A DNA stretch of 64,000 nt from Budorcas taxicolor. Lineage: Eukaryota; Chordata; Mammalia; Artiodactyla; Bovidae. Shown here piece after piece: positions 1 to 12,300 of this stretch. The DNA lies in assembly GCF_023091745.1 (NCBI RefSeq), contig NC_068913.1, forward strand, positions 13,224,001-13,288,000. Direction: 5' to 3'. Positions within the stretch are counted from its first letter, which is position 1; each line of letters starts with the position of its first letter. A program made the translations under genes and the position numbers. The notes under the pieces were generated by a model, which saw only the letters and a list, made by a program, of their open reading frames with translations, did not search any database and had not been told where the DNA came from.

Positions 1-1770
1 TAAGAAAGCCTTCTTCAGCGATCAATGCAAAGAAATAGAGGAAAATAACAGAATGGGAAAGACTAGAGATCTCTTCAAGAAAATTAGAGATACCAAGGGA
101 ACATTTCATGCAAAGATGGGCTCGATAAAGGACAGAAATGGTCTGGACCTAACAGAAGCAGAAGATATTAAGAAGAGGTGGTAAGAATACACAGAAGAAC
201 TGTTCAGAAAAGATCTTCATGACCCAGATAATCATGATGGTGTGATCACTAATCTAGAGCCAAACATCCTGGAATGTGAAATTAAGTGGGCCTTAGAAAG
301 CATTGCTACGAACAAAGCTAGTGGAGGTGATGGAATTCCAGTTGAGCTATTTCAAATCCTGAAAGATGATGCTGTGAAAGTGCTGCACTCAATATGCCAG
401 CAAAATTGGACAACTCAGCAGTGGCCACAGGACTGGAAAAGGTCAGTTTTCATTCCAATCCCAAAGAAAGGCAATGCCAAGGAATGCTCAAACTACCGCA
501 CAATTGCACTCATCTCACACGCTAGTAAAGTAATGCTCAAAATTCTCCAAGTCAGGCTTCAACAGTACATGAACCGTGAACTTCCTGATGTTCAAGCTGG
601 TTTTAGAAAAGGCAGAGGAAGCAGAGATCAAATTGCCAACATCTGCTGGATCATGGAAAAAGCAAGAGAGTTCCAGAAAAACATCTATTTCTGCTTTATT
701 GACTATGCCAAAACCTTTGACTATGTGGATCACAATAAACTGTGAAAAATTCTGAAAGAGATGGGAATACCAGACCACCTGATCTGCCTCTTGAGAAGTC
801 TGTATGCAGGTCAGGAAGCAGCAGTTAGAACTGGACATGGCAACAGACTGATTCCAAATAGGAAAAGGAGTGCGTCAAGGCTGTATATTGTCACCCTGCT
901 TATTTACCTTATATGCAGAGTACATCATGAGAAACGCTGGACTGGAAGAAACAAGCTGGAATCAAGATTGCCGGGAGAAATATCAATAACCTCAGATATG
1001 CAGATGATACCACCCTTATGACAGAAATGAAGAGGAACTAAAAAGCCTCTTGATGAACGTGAAAGAGGAGAGTGAAAAAGTTGGCCTAAAGCTCAACATT
1101 CAGCAAAGATCATGGCATCTGGTCCCATCACTTCATGGGAAATAGATGGGGAAACAGTGGAAACAGTGTCAGACTTTATTTTGGGGGGCTCCATAATCAC
1201 TGCAGATGGTGACTACAGCCATGAAATTAAAAGACGCTTACTCCTTGGAAGAAAAGTTATGACCAACCTAGACAGCATATTAAAAAATAGAGACACTACT
1301 TTGCCGACTAAGGTCCGTCTAGTCAAGGCTATGGTTTTTCCTGTGGTCATGTATGGATGTGAGAGTTGGACTGTGAAGAAGGCTGAGCGCTGAAGAATTG
1401 ATGCTTTTGAACTGTGCTGTTGGAGAAGACTCTTGAGAGTCCCTTGGACTGCAAGGAGATCCAACCAGTCCATTTTGAAGGAGATCAACCCTGGGATTTC
1501 TTTGGAAGGAATGATGCTAAGGCTGAAACTCCAGTACTTTGGCCACCTCATGTGAAGAGTTGACTCCTTGGAAAAGACTCTGATGCTGGGAGGGATTGGG
1601 GGCAGGAGGAGAAGATGACAACAGAGGATGAGATGGCTGGATGGCATCACTGACTCGATGGACTTGAGTCTGAGTGAACTCCGGGAGTTGGTGATGGACA
1701 GGGAGGCCTGGCGTGCTGGGATTCATGGGGTTGCAAAGAGTCAGACACGACAGAGATTGAACTGAACTGA
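1..1770 (+). mobile_element. BovB (RTE-type) LINE, 3' part, cut by window edge
   Basis: Degenerate copy of the BovB non-LTR retrotransposon, carrying most of the reverse transcriptase and the 3' tail. Frames read motif A-like FIDYAKTFD near 697-723 and the catalytic YADD of motif C at 997-1008. The frame is broken by stops (for example the TGA at 743) and small indels, so no intact protein is encoded. It ends in the typical pentamer tail (repeats of TGAAC) at about 1755-1770. The left edge is the window edge, so the 5' extent is unknown. BovB is an RTE-clade element shared by ruminants and squamates and is thought to have been horizontally transferred. Confidence 0.95.
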
Positions 1771-2405
1771 GAATACTTACAATGGATAATGTGGTTATAT
1801 TTTGCATTACCCTTTACTACCAAAGCTATGGATGATTAATTAAGCTTCCTGAATTTTCAAGTTTAATACCAAATATGTGGGGGGGGGGGGTGTTTTTTTT
1901 TGGTCCAAAATATTTTGTGTGCATTTTGATCTTTCTGTTCACATTTAAGATTAGGAAAGATTATTCTAAGACCTCATTGCAGCTCTCTTCAATTCATATG
2001 GTGAGTTGAAAGAGTTTTCACAAGAGTTTTTTCTTGTGAAAAACTCTTCTCAAAAGGCAACCAGGTAGGACTTGAACTCCTTAGCTAAGATAACCTTCAT
2101 CTATAAAGAGAAATCTTTATAAAATATCCAGAACAATTCCTACACTCTGGGCAATTAATTGGAGGGAAAACCACAGAGAATAACAGCAATCATCCTCCTT
2201 TAAAATACATAATTTGGATACAGTATTTGAACTACTGGCAGATGGGAGATCAATACATGTAGCATGCATTTATCCATAAATATTGAGAAAATAAGGTGAC
2301 ATCTGCCATTTAAAAAACATTATTCTGTTTAATCTATCAGTTTATGTTGCCTGAGTTTTTGTCTATTAAAATTTAAGCAAGAGATGCTTATTTAAGGAAC
2401 AAATA
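1771..2405. other. Unassigned intergenic sequence
   Basis: No gene or repeat recognised. It holds a G-run followed by a T-run (about 1878-1902) and a strong hairpin at 2011-2047, listed separately. Base composition is AT-rich and all frames are short. Confidence 0.6.
2011..2047. repeat. Imperfect inverted repeat (hairpin)
   Basis: The left arm at 2011-2024 is complementary to the right arm at 2033-2047 across 14 bp, with one bulged A. The loop is 8 nt and T-rich. No adjacent mobile element explains it. Confidence 0.75.
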
Positions 2406-2417
2406 ACTTCTACATTT

Positions 2418-2696
2418 CAAAAATGGCTTTTAAAACTAATTTTATTTTTACTTGTGCTGGGTCCTCATTGCTCTGTGAGCTTTTCTCTAGTTGCAGTGAG
2501 CGGGGGCCATTCTCTGGTTGGGCGCACAGCTTCTCATTGCTGGGGTGCACAAGCTCTCGGGCATGTGGGCTCAGGAGCTGGGCACACGGGCTTAGGTGCC
2601 CCATGGCATATGGGATCTTCCCAGACCAGGGGCTGAACTCCCATCTGCTCCTTTGGCAGGCAGATTGTTTACCACTGAGCCACCAGGGAAGCCCTG
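2418..2696 (-). mobile_element. CHR-type tRNA-derived SINE, minus strand
   Basis: Long-form artiodactyl (Cetacea-Hippo-Ruminant) SINE. Read on the minus strand it opens with the tRNA-like start (gggcttccctggtggctcag) near 2675-2694 and ends in an A-rich tail around 2418-2450. It is bounded by a perfect 12-bp target-site duplication, ACTTCTACATTT, at 2406-2417 and 2697-2708, which fixes both edges. Confidence 0.88.
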
Positions 2697-2708
2697 ACTT
2701 CTACATTT

Positions 2709-3724
2709 TTAAAAAGAATATTTATCATCAATGTAACTAGTGGTATACCAGAGCCAGTTTGCACCAGCTTATTCGAGCCAACTATCCGTATGTTTTCATA
2801 ATTCTGTGTTCAGTGCTGTTCCATTTCGTAGCTTCAAATCAAGGGAAGTGGAAATATTTATACCACAGAAATTCAAAGTTACTAAAGCACAGTCCCCTAA
2901 CTGCAAGGAGCTGGTTTACCACTATATATCATTAAATACAAACATAGAGTGAAAAAAATGTTAAATTTGCTTGGAGTCAAAATATAACATTTCAATAGGG
3001 AAAATCCACTGTGCTTTATTAAAATACTATCAAACTACACAGAAGTTCATCGGAAATAATAAATTGAATAGAATAAATATGAAAAAGGAATAAATGTGAA
3101 ATAAATAAATAAGAAAAAAGAATAAATTGGTATGTGTCAACTATTAAAATACTATGAAACTACAATGACAAAAATAGTGTATTGGTACAAGGATAAAAAA
3201 ATTGAGTCGAGAAAAATATTATACATACACAAGAAAATGACTCTGTCATCTAACCACAATAACATATAAGGAGAGAACAGTGTTCATATTTACTGTGGTA
3301 ATAACAAATTGGTGCTTCATAAATTAAAATTATTTGTGCCTCTTACCTCATCAACATTTCAGAATAGAAGTTAAATATATAACTACAGAAAAAGTAAAAA
3401 GAAATGAAATGTTAACTTTTTACCAGTAGAAAACCTTCAAAGTTCTCTCCCTTCAAACTTCTGTTTCCAGAAAGTTGAAAAGTTTGCTGTTCTCATTCCA
3501 ATAACTCAAGATTTTTTAAAAAAGAAATCCCATCAGATTGCTGAAGATACAAAGAAACATTAAAAAAACCTAAATTCCAGAAAATGATGACCCTTCCCAG
3601 AAAAGACAAACAGCTGCTTATATCCCTGGTGGGATTATGGGAGAGAGAAAGCAGCCAAGATTTATCAGCAACATGTGGGCTAGTGTGACATTAAAATTCC
3701 CAAGCACCTGTCCATAGATGCACA
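2709..3724. other. Unassigned AT-rich intergenic sequence
   Basis: AT-rich DNA with short A/T runs. I recognise no gene, RNA or repeat family here. Confidence 0.6.
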
Positions 3725-3965
3725 AAGGCAACAGCCATCATTGAGTGCCAGGAACCCATTCGAAGTTCTTTACAAGGAATATCATTTATTTATTGCAATA
3801 ACTCTATGAATGTATTAATGCTAGCTGTATATGATTATTTCTGTATTACAAATAAAGTAACTGAGGTGGAGAGGTCATCAGATCAAAGTTATGACATGAA
3901 TAGGGGAGCCAGGATTTACACTCAGGCAATGTGACTGCATAGCTTTCAGTCTTACTATGCTTTTG
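3725..3965 (+). mobile_element. MIR SINE, plus strand
   Basis: Diverged mammalian-wide interspersed repeat. The order of recognisable pieces matches MIR: tgagtgccaggaaccca, a 'cattta...caataactctatga' block, an 'acaaataaagtaactgaggtggagag' core, and 'ggagccaggatttacactcaggcaatgtgactgca' at the end. Confidence 0.8.
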
Positions 3966-4343
3966 TGTTTCCCAGTAAATACTGAGTCAAAGTTTGTTCA
4001 TCAATATAGCCTGATAAAGTTATTTACTGATTGGATGAACCCAAATTATCAAGCACTTTCCCCACGTTTTCTACAAAGATGCAAACTCAAGACATAAAAT
4101 GAGAAATTTAAGAGCACTGAAAAATAAGGGAAACAAGGTTGATGGAAATAGATGGTTTTTATGGGTGCAGGTGCTATAGTTTTCTGCTCCAGAATTCTGA
4201 TGCCTAGAATGTTGCCTATTTGAGATTTAACAACTCTTCTCTGCTTAAGTAGTATCCAAGAATTAATTTGCATGTTAATTTAAAGTCTATCAATATTATG
4301 TATAACTCTCTCTTTCCTCATTGTGGAAACCTATGCCTGGTAT

Positions 4344-4552
4344 AGGGGATTCGCTTGTGGCTCCGACAGTAGAGTCTGCCTGCAATGCAGGAGACATGGG
4401 TTTGATCCCTGGGTCAGGGAAGAGCCCCTAGAGAAGAAAATGGCAAGCCACTCCAGTATTCCTGCCTGGAAAATCCCATGGATGGAGGAGCCTGCCAGGT
4501 TACAGTCCGCGGGGTTGCAAAGAGTCAGACATGACTGAGTGACTTCACTTTC
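4344..4552 (+). mobile_element. Bov-tA SINE with perfect 11-bp TSD
   Basis: Full-length tRNA-Glu-like plus Bov-A SINE. Recognisable pieces are gtctgcctgcaatgcaggag, ccactccagtattcctgcct and gagtcagacatgactgagtg. It is bracketed by identical 11-bp duplications (ATGCCTGGTAT) at 4333-4343 and 4553-4563. Short open frames on both strands are SINE shadows. Confidence 0.93.
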
Positions 4553-4563
4553 ATGCCTGGTAT

Positions 4564-5126
4564 CCATAGGGGATGGGGCAGGTAAATTAAAATTTCTACC
4601 ATTTGGACCAACTGCTAGTGAAATAACTAGGTATTTTTCAGAAAAAATCTAGAGACTTAAGATTTTTTCTGAAGCTTATTATTTAAACACAGGGTTTACA
4701 GTGTGTCACCCACCAGACAAACACCTACAAGTCTCATGCCTGAATGAAACTAATAACATGAATATTTTGCATATTCAGTTATTACACTCAACCTCCCAGA
4801 TACCAACAGCAATAAACTCCTTTTCAGATTTAGCAATGAGTTTGTAAAGGATTATAAAAATGTTAGAACTTTCCCATATTTGATGTTTTCCCAAAATTTT
4901 ATTTCTGGCAGTACTTTTTCCTAGGGGTCCCCAAGCAAAAGGAAGAAAGAATTAAACAGATTTTTGAAATTTTTGTCATGATTTATTTCATTTTTTTGAA
5001 CCAAGTAGTGAAATAATACATTAAGCTTTCCTGAGTTTGTCGTGAGTTTTCAGAACCACTTCTTGGTTTATGGGAAAAAAAACAAAAAAGACTTGAACAA
5101 AGAAGCAACAAAGTCAATTAATATGT
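4564..5126. other. Unassigned sequence downstream of BET1
   Basis: AT-rich, no repeat or gene recognised. It lies just beyond the probable BET1 polyadenylation region. Confidence 0.5.
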
Positions 5127-6148
5127 TTTATTAAAAATTTTATTTTTGAAGCCCATAAATGAGCAAATTCCAAAACAGTAGCAATACAGACAATTTCACA
5201 ACATTTTGACATCTACTTAGCAGTCCATTTTTGCATTTTGTTTCCTATAAACAAATACACTGGATTAAAACAACAGCACCCTTAACCCCAAGTTCAATGC
5301 CTGAGTATTTATTTTGAGCACATAATAAAGCAGAGGCAATTACTTTTCCTGAACATTTTATTTCCATTCAGAGCTTAGCAATTACTTTAGCTTCACATTA
5401 TTCTGTCATAAATGATAACCAAATGGCCTAAGTGGCTAAAATCATAAAACTATTATAAGCCAAGTCAATGTTATATATATATAAAGTTAATATAAAATGA
5501 CAACTATACTGGTACACATTTGTTTTGGATCCTACTAGAAATATGCCAAAATAACAAGTTTTAGTAAAGACTGAGGTCCTTGGGTTAGAGGAGGGGAAGA
5601 AGAGTCATATCATCAAAAATTATTAGGAAAACTGTAGGTTAAAAAAAAAAAATCAGCCTACAATTTAAACGAAATAGAGGAGGAAAGAAGAGTACAACAT
5701 TGGGGCGATGACAATTCAGGAAAACACATTTCCCATCCATCAGAGACTTGCTCACCACCTCAAGAGCACAGCACCAGGCTCTTTAGGCATTGCTACTCTC
5801 CCACAAAGTTCTTTATGTGGAACGGAAACCTACATTTATGGTCACAACAGAATTTTATAACTGCTCTTTAATCTCACAGCAAAAACAGGAAAAAATTGTT
5901 AGGGCCAGAGTGACCCTCAGAACATCTCAGTACCCCTGAAAATTGGGGCAAAAAGTGAATCATTAAGAAACAGGATCCAAAGAGCACTGTATTATCTGGT
6001 GTGATTTATAAAACAAGATTCAGTACGCTGATGGGAAGAGCCACAGTAGCTGAAATTTAGGAATGTTTTGATGCTGATTTTTTTTTTCACTGATGTGGTA
6101 CTCCAAGCTGTTACGCTGGAACAAATTCCAAACTCACAGTGACTTGCA
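5127..6148 (-). other. BET1: Probable BET1 3'UTR
   Basis: Sequence directly after the BET1 stop codon (6149-6151) on the minus strand, free of recognisable young repeats. Candidate AATAAA signals on the minus strand (TTTATT on plus) lie at 5357-5362, 5308-5313, 5139-5144 and 5127-5132. I placed the end at the most distal pair. The actual cleavage site and use of alternative signals cannot be decided from sequence alone. Confidence 0.5.
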
Positions 6149-6304
6149 TCACCTCAGTTTAACAATCCAGTAAATGACAAAAAAGACAAAGAATGAGAAG
6201 AGCATCATATAGCACAGCAACTTCGTTTGGCTCCCTCTGGATAAAATCTTCAGTTTTCCCATAGTTTTACCTAGAAATCCAGTTGTAGAATCAAACTGTG
6301 AATC
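6149..6304 (-). CDS. BET1: BET1 coding exon 4 (residues 68-118 and stop)
   Basis: Encodes DSQFDSTTGFLGKTMGKLKI and onward: the C-terminal half of the SNARE motif, then a basic linker and the membrane anchor. It begins right after cctcacag; the stop TGA is 6151-6149. An upstream in-frame ATG lies in the intron and is not the start. A long terminal exon continuing into the 3'UTR is expected. Confidence 0.97.
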   Translation of the reverse strand, partial: DSQFDSTTGFLGKTMGKLKILSRGSQTKLLCYMMLFSFFVFFVIYWIVKLR

Positions 6305-9300
6305 CTGTGAGGAAAAAAGGGACGCATAATAGTTGGATTCTAACATTCTACATGTGCATATTTGAGTAATTTAATATATAGTCATTAGAATACACTTTTA
6401 ATGACATTTTCTGGAGCCTGTGTATAACTTGGATAATCAACCTGATCACTCCATGCAAAATAATTTTCTCAATAAATAAGCTCTTTCATTATGCAATAAA
6501 CATTCTTTCAGCTCCAGAGTAATTCAAAATCCTGAAGTATTTAGGTCTTATTCCAATTATGTGGATTAAAAAACATTAACAATTGAAGTAAGAGGTCCAC
6601 TGACCATCACACAGGTTTCCCCCTCATTTTGTTGGAGGTATCACTCTCCAAGGTTAAATGGTTGGTTGCTTCCCAGCACAGCAGTTGATCCACTGAATAC
6701 AGTTAGCAGTTAAATGTACCTTTACTTTTAAGATCCTTTTGTTTAGGAAGCTGACTTCGAAGGTCAGCAGAATCTATTAAAAGTTAAGAGTCTCTCATGC
6801 AGCGGTAGTAAACTGTGGTAAAGACTTCAAATATGGATGGGGAAAACGGCCACACTAAAACACAGTTAGAGAAGTCCTGACGGTGAGAGAACTACGTATG
6901 CTTTGGAAAGACTGCACTTTTTTAGAAATCTCAATAACCGGAGATGTAAGGTCCTGACATAATGATAGCCTTTGTACAGTTCAGGTTCTAGGCAGCTTAA
7001 GCACTTTACATTTATAGTTCTTCCCTAGGGCTATGCAACAAAATCACCTGGGATGTCAAATTTTTTCAAAATACATATACCGAGCGACACCCCGCTCCCT
7101 AAAATTCTGAATCAGTACATTTCAAGTGAGAACCAGGCATGGATATTTTCAAAGTTCCTCAAGTGATTCTAATGTATAACCTTCACTAGAAAATTTTAAG
7201 TGCAATATTCATTCTTAAATAGTACAATTTTAAAAGCATTTGAACAAACTAGGGAAGGTCTAGAGGAGTTTGACGTCCAAAATAAACAGTAAGGAATGAA
7301 AAGAGTCTCTAGCAAGAAAAGGTATACTTCACTGAGCTTGTTTAGAGAGAAAAGGCCTGCGGATGTTACTATATTCAATCTTATTGACTTGTTCACAGTG
7401 ATCCTTAGATCAAGCAGAAGACAGGTTTACATTAGGTGAAAGACATTTGGTTGACTGGTTATAAAGCATTTACTTGGCAGTCTATATCTGCTGAGATCTT
7501 AAAGACAGCTTGAAATAGTCATTTGTCCTGAGTCTTTAACAGTGTTCTAAATACAAGATAAAATATACACTCACTCCTACCTCCTCCTCCTACTCATATG
7601 GGTTAGGCAAGATGAAAAATGTAAAAATAGGGCAAAAACAACTCTTAAGAGTTATTCCAAGCCAAATCTGAGAATATCCAATCAAGTTTCTTAAAGTTAA
7701 AATCATAACCACTTACCATTTCAGCTAATAATTTATTTTGATGTTTAACTTCATGCCCTATTTCAATGGAAAGCTACAAAGAAAAAAGCATAAACATCAT
7801 TACTTGCCTAAATGTTTTTAAGTGTTATAAAGTAAAAACAACAATGCCATTCTAAGCATACATGTTTTCTCAAATAAAACTGCATTCTTAAAAATATAAA
7901 ACATACTTTATTCTTTGGTTATTTTTCCCACTGAAACTAATAAAAACTAATTTAGAAATTAAATGTCCACTTCTAAATGATGGGTATATCTAAGAAGCCA
8001 TAACAAAGAAAATTAGAAAGTATTTGTAGCAGAAAAAGAGATAATTTATCAGAATTTGTTGCATGCAGCTGAAGCTGATCAATGCAACTAAATTCAATAT
8101 GGCATCTTGAATAAGGTGTGAAAACAAATAATGAACACTAGCATAAAATTTTGTGAAATTTGGGTAAAAGCTGTACTTTAGTTAATAATACTGTATCATA
8201 TGTTAATTTCCTTTTTTTTTTTTAACAACATAGTATATATGGGGTTTTTTAAGTATCTTTGATATTAAGTTCTCAGTTTGATATTAACTTCACATTTAAA
8301 TGCTTTCTTCTCTGCAATCACCCTGTGTTTTCAATCTTTTAATTTTGTTGAGGCTTTCAATGGCCAAGTCAAAGGTCTCTCTTGGGAAATGTCACATTGC
8401 ACTTGAAAATATGTGGGTTATTTTCAAGTATCTTTTGATACTGATCTCTAACGTAATTCCACAGTGGTAAGAGAACAGACACTGAATGATTTCAGTACCT
8501 TTAGGCCATCAAATTTTTGCACTTGGTCTTATGTCTCTGGATATGCTTCAGTGTCTCCTAGTTTATAGTCTATGGGAACTTGATAGAATTTATATCCTGA
8601 TGTTGGGTGAAACTGCATAAATCTTAATTATATTGAATAGGCTCACTGTGTTTCCAAGTCTACTATATCATTCTACTTTTCTGTCCATTCATTTTGGAGA
8701 GTTTGATACTGAAAATTCAACTAAAAATCTTAATCTACTTAAAAAAGTAATTGTAATATATAGTGGAAATATTATTTCATTCTGTATTTTCCAAGTCTCC
8801 TATAAAGTTACCTTAGTTTCATAATTAAAAAGAAAACTAATTTAGAATCTCTATTCCTTCTCACCTATAGACATTGTCTCCCTGTTCTTCATTTTGATTT
8901 AAACTTAATATTCAACTCCATCTTTTAATTTAGGTACATGTTTCTTTCCTGTCCTCGTATCCTTGAATTCTTTGTTCTCTCTTTATATCATTCACACAAT
9001 AGCATTTGTTTGTATATTTCTTCATTTACATTTTAAAAATGTTATCTAAGTTCCCATATTATGAAGTTCAGATATAAGTAATATTTTCCTAATGAATGTG
9101 ACATTACTTTGACTATATGCCTAAATTAATTATTTCTTTAGATTCTAAAGGTGTTGTTTCTTTAAAATTTGATAACAAATTGGAAAAAATTTACAAGTTA
9201 GTGTTACCCACATTATGAAGCTACGCAGAGAAGAGGCTGAGTCTGAATGAAGTATCATATGTGACTACAGCTGCTATTCAAATCAAAAACTATCTAATAC

Positions 9301-12300
9301 TTCATATGACAAATTCATCAAAGACTTCACTCTAAAATAGCTGAATAAATATACTACTACTAAACACTGGAAACTACTAAAAATCATGGTAAACCACTGC
9401 AAATATTGTCCTCAGCTTATTTTGTAAGTATCTGGGGTAATATTAACACAAAACCATTCTAGGATTCTATAGATCAGAATATAAGCTTTTCCCCAAAATT
9501 TAACAATTCAGAAATAATAGAGCAACTATGAAACTAGCCAGCCCAAATCGCCTAACTACTTTTACAACTGTCATTCATGCCAGGGAAAGAAATATGCATG
9601 AGAAAAAGGCTTTCTTCTAACAAGGAGACTAAATGATCAATATTGGAATTTTAAAAAATCATTTAATTCTTAATTTCCTCCAAAATGTTGTATTTTCTAA
9701 GTTATGAACATTATGCAATATTGCTTAGTTCATAGATTAACTCCTTTTGATTTAATATGACCTTGAAAACAATACTCATTTCAGGAGATAACAGTCTCTA
9801 GGCTGAAATACAATTCTGTTTTCCAAAGACTAATGAGCTATCAATTAAGTTTTGGCAACATAAGCTTCCAATGAATGCTCTGTAAGTATACCACACATTT
9901 ATTTTAATGCATAATCAAAACTATCTTTTGGTAATTTCTTTATTTAATACATATTAACTCAATACACTATAAGGAAATACGTTAGGTGCTATGTAGAATG
10001 TAAAACTACAACAGAAAACGCTGTATTCTGATAAATTTCTTTTACATACAAACAATTCCAGTGCAGATCGTTACACAATAAGTGCTACAGAAATGGTACA
10101 AATGATCGTATGTTCACAAGGAAAAAGTTAGGTTTATGTGGTGATCAGGTGAAGCCTGGAGGAGAGAAGGTGAAAAGAAGAGATGGAGCCTTTCAGATGG
10201 GCAAGACTTCAGCCAGGGTCGGGAGGGAAAGGATGCCCCAGGCACGGGGACTGCATGAGCAAAGACGCAGGAGTGGGAGGCGACAGCGCACACAGGGCAC
10301 CAGGGACGCGCAAATCTGGCTGGCGGTCGCACGCACACGTGCTGAAGCGCAGGAGGTGAGGTCTAAAAGGCTGGGGCAAGCTCTGCAGAACCTGTCTCAT
10401 CAAGCTACAGAGTGCGAACTTCATTTCTTACACCATGGGAGGCCACTGAAGACTTCTGGGAGTGTAGAATGCACTTTTAAAAATACTCTAAAAACCAAAA
10501 AGGTGACTGTGATGACTATTGAGTGTAGCTCAGACCGAAACATACGAAAAATGGGAAACAGATAGGTTAAAAGGCTTTCCCAATAGTCCACTGAAGAAAA
10601 CTGGGGCATAGTACTAGAACCAGGAAGGTCAAAATAGGAATAGCAGAGAGAAGGAACATAGGACGTGGTGACTGACAGGAGGTTCAAAGGCAGACACACA
10701 GAAGACTGAGATTCGTAGCTTTGGAGACTAGAAGAAGGAAAGTCAGAAGATGAGCTGCTTGGGGGTGGAAGGTGGAAGGCTCTGAGATTACTACACTGTA
10801 ATTGTACTGTGGTATTGTAAAACACTACAAGCAGTATTTAAGATATCACCACCAAAAAAAGCTGAAATTTAAAATATATATATCAAACCAATACAATATT
10901 GTAAAGTAAAACAAATAAATACATACACTATGAGCCCCCCTCCCCCCCCAAAAAATATATATACCATAAGTTTTGACATTTTCTAACCTGTACTCAGGTT
11001 ATGTTTAAATTTTGAGTCACATTACTAAAACTTAACTGATAGTTCATTAGTTTTTGGAAAGTAGAATTGTATTCAGCCTGGAGACTGTTACATTCTGAAA
11101 TGAGTATTATTTTCAAGGTCTTAATAAATCAATAGGAATTGATTATTGAACTAAGCAATATCATATAATGTTAATAATTTAAAAAATACATTTGGATGAA
11201 ATTAAGACTTACTTGAGTTTTAATACCAATATTGATAATTTAGGCTCCTTATTAAACAAAGCTTTTCTCATGGAAATTTCTTTCCCTGGAATAAATGACA
11301 GCTGTATTAAAGAAAGTACAGTACTTGGATGCAATCACAAAAACGACAGAATGATCTGTTTGTTTCGAAGGCAAACCATTCAATATCACAGTAATCCAAG
11401 TCTATGCCCCGACCAGTAACGCTGAAGAAGCTGAAGTAGCTGAAGCAGAACAGTTCTATGAAGACCTACAAGGCATTTTAGAACTAACAACCAAAAACGA
11501 TGTCCTTTTCATTATAGGGGACTGGAATGCAAAAGTAGGAGGTCAAGAAATACCTGGAGTAACCGGCAAATTTGGCCTTGGAGTACAGAATGAAGCAGGG
11601 CAAAGGCTAATGGAGTTTTGCCAAGAGAACGCACTGGTCATAGCAAACACCCTCTTCCAACAACACAAGAGAAGGCTCTACACATGGACATCACCAGATG
11701 GTCAACAGTGAAATCACGTTGATTATATTCTTTGCAGCCAAAGATGGAGAAGCTCTATACAGTCAGCAAAAACAAGACCAGGAGCTGACTGTGGCTCAGA
11801 TCATGAACTGCTTATTGTCAAATTCAGACTTAAATTGAAGAAAGTAGGGAAAACCACTAGACCATTCAGGTATGACCTAAATCAAATCCCTTACGAATAT
11901 ACAGTCGAAGTGAGAAATAGATTTAAGGGACTACATCTGATAGATAGAGTGCCTGAAGAACTATGGACGGAGGTTCATGACACTGTTCAGGAGACAGGAA
12001 TTAAGACCATCTCCAAGAAAAAGAAACGCAAACAAGCAAAATGGCTATCTGAGGAGTTCTTACAAAGAGCTGTGAAAAGAAGAGAAGCGAAAAGCAAAGG
12101 AGCAAAGGAAAGATATAAGCATCTGAATGCAGAGTTCCAGAGAATAGCAAGGAGAGATAAGAAAGCCTTCCTCAGTGATCAATGCAAAGAAATAGAGGAA
12201 AACATTAGACTGGGAAAGACTAGAGATCTCTTTAAAAAAGTTAGAGATACCAAGGGAACTTTGCATGTAAAGATGGGCTCTATAAAGGACAGAAATGGTT

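Noticed and set aside
242..745. 167-codon reverse transcriptase-like frame as a host gene
   Set aside because: It is part of a BovB LINE that is frameshifted downstream and interrupted by a stop; not a host gene.
4344..4552. tRNA gene in the Bov-tA head
   Set aside because: The tRNA-like part is the SINE promoter, not a folding functional tRNA; the same applies to all other Bov-tA and CHR copies.
6305..6346. Upstream in-frame ATG giving a 65-residue version of the last exon
   Set aside because: This segment is intron with a clear polypyrimidine tract and AG; BET1 homology begins at 6304.
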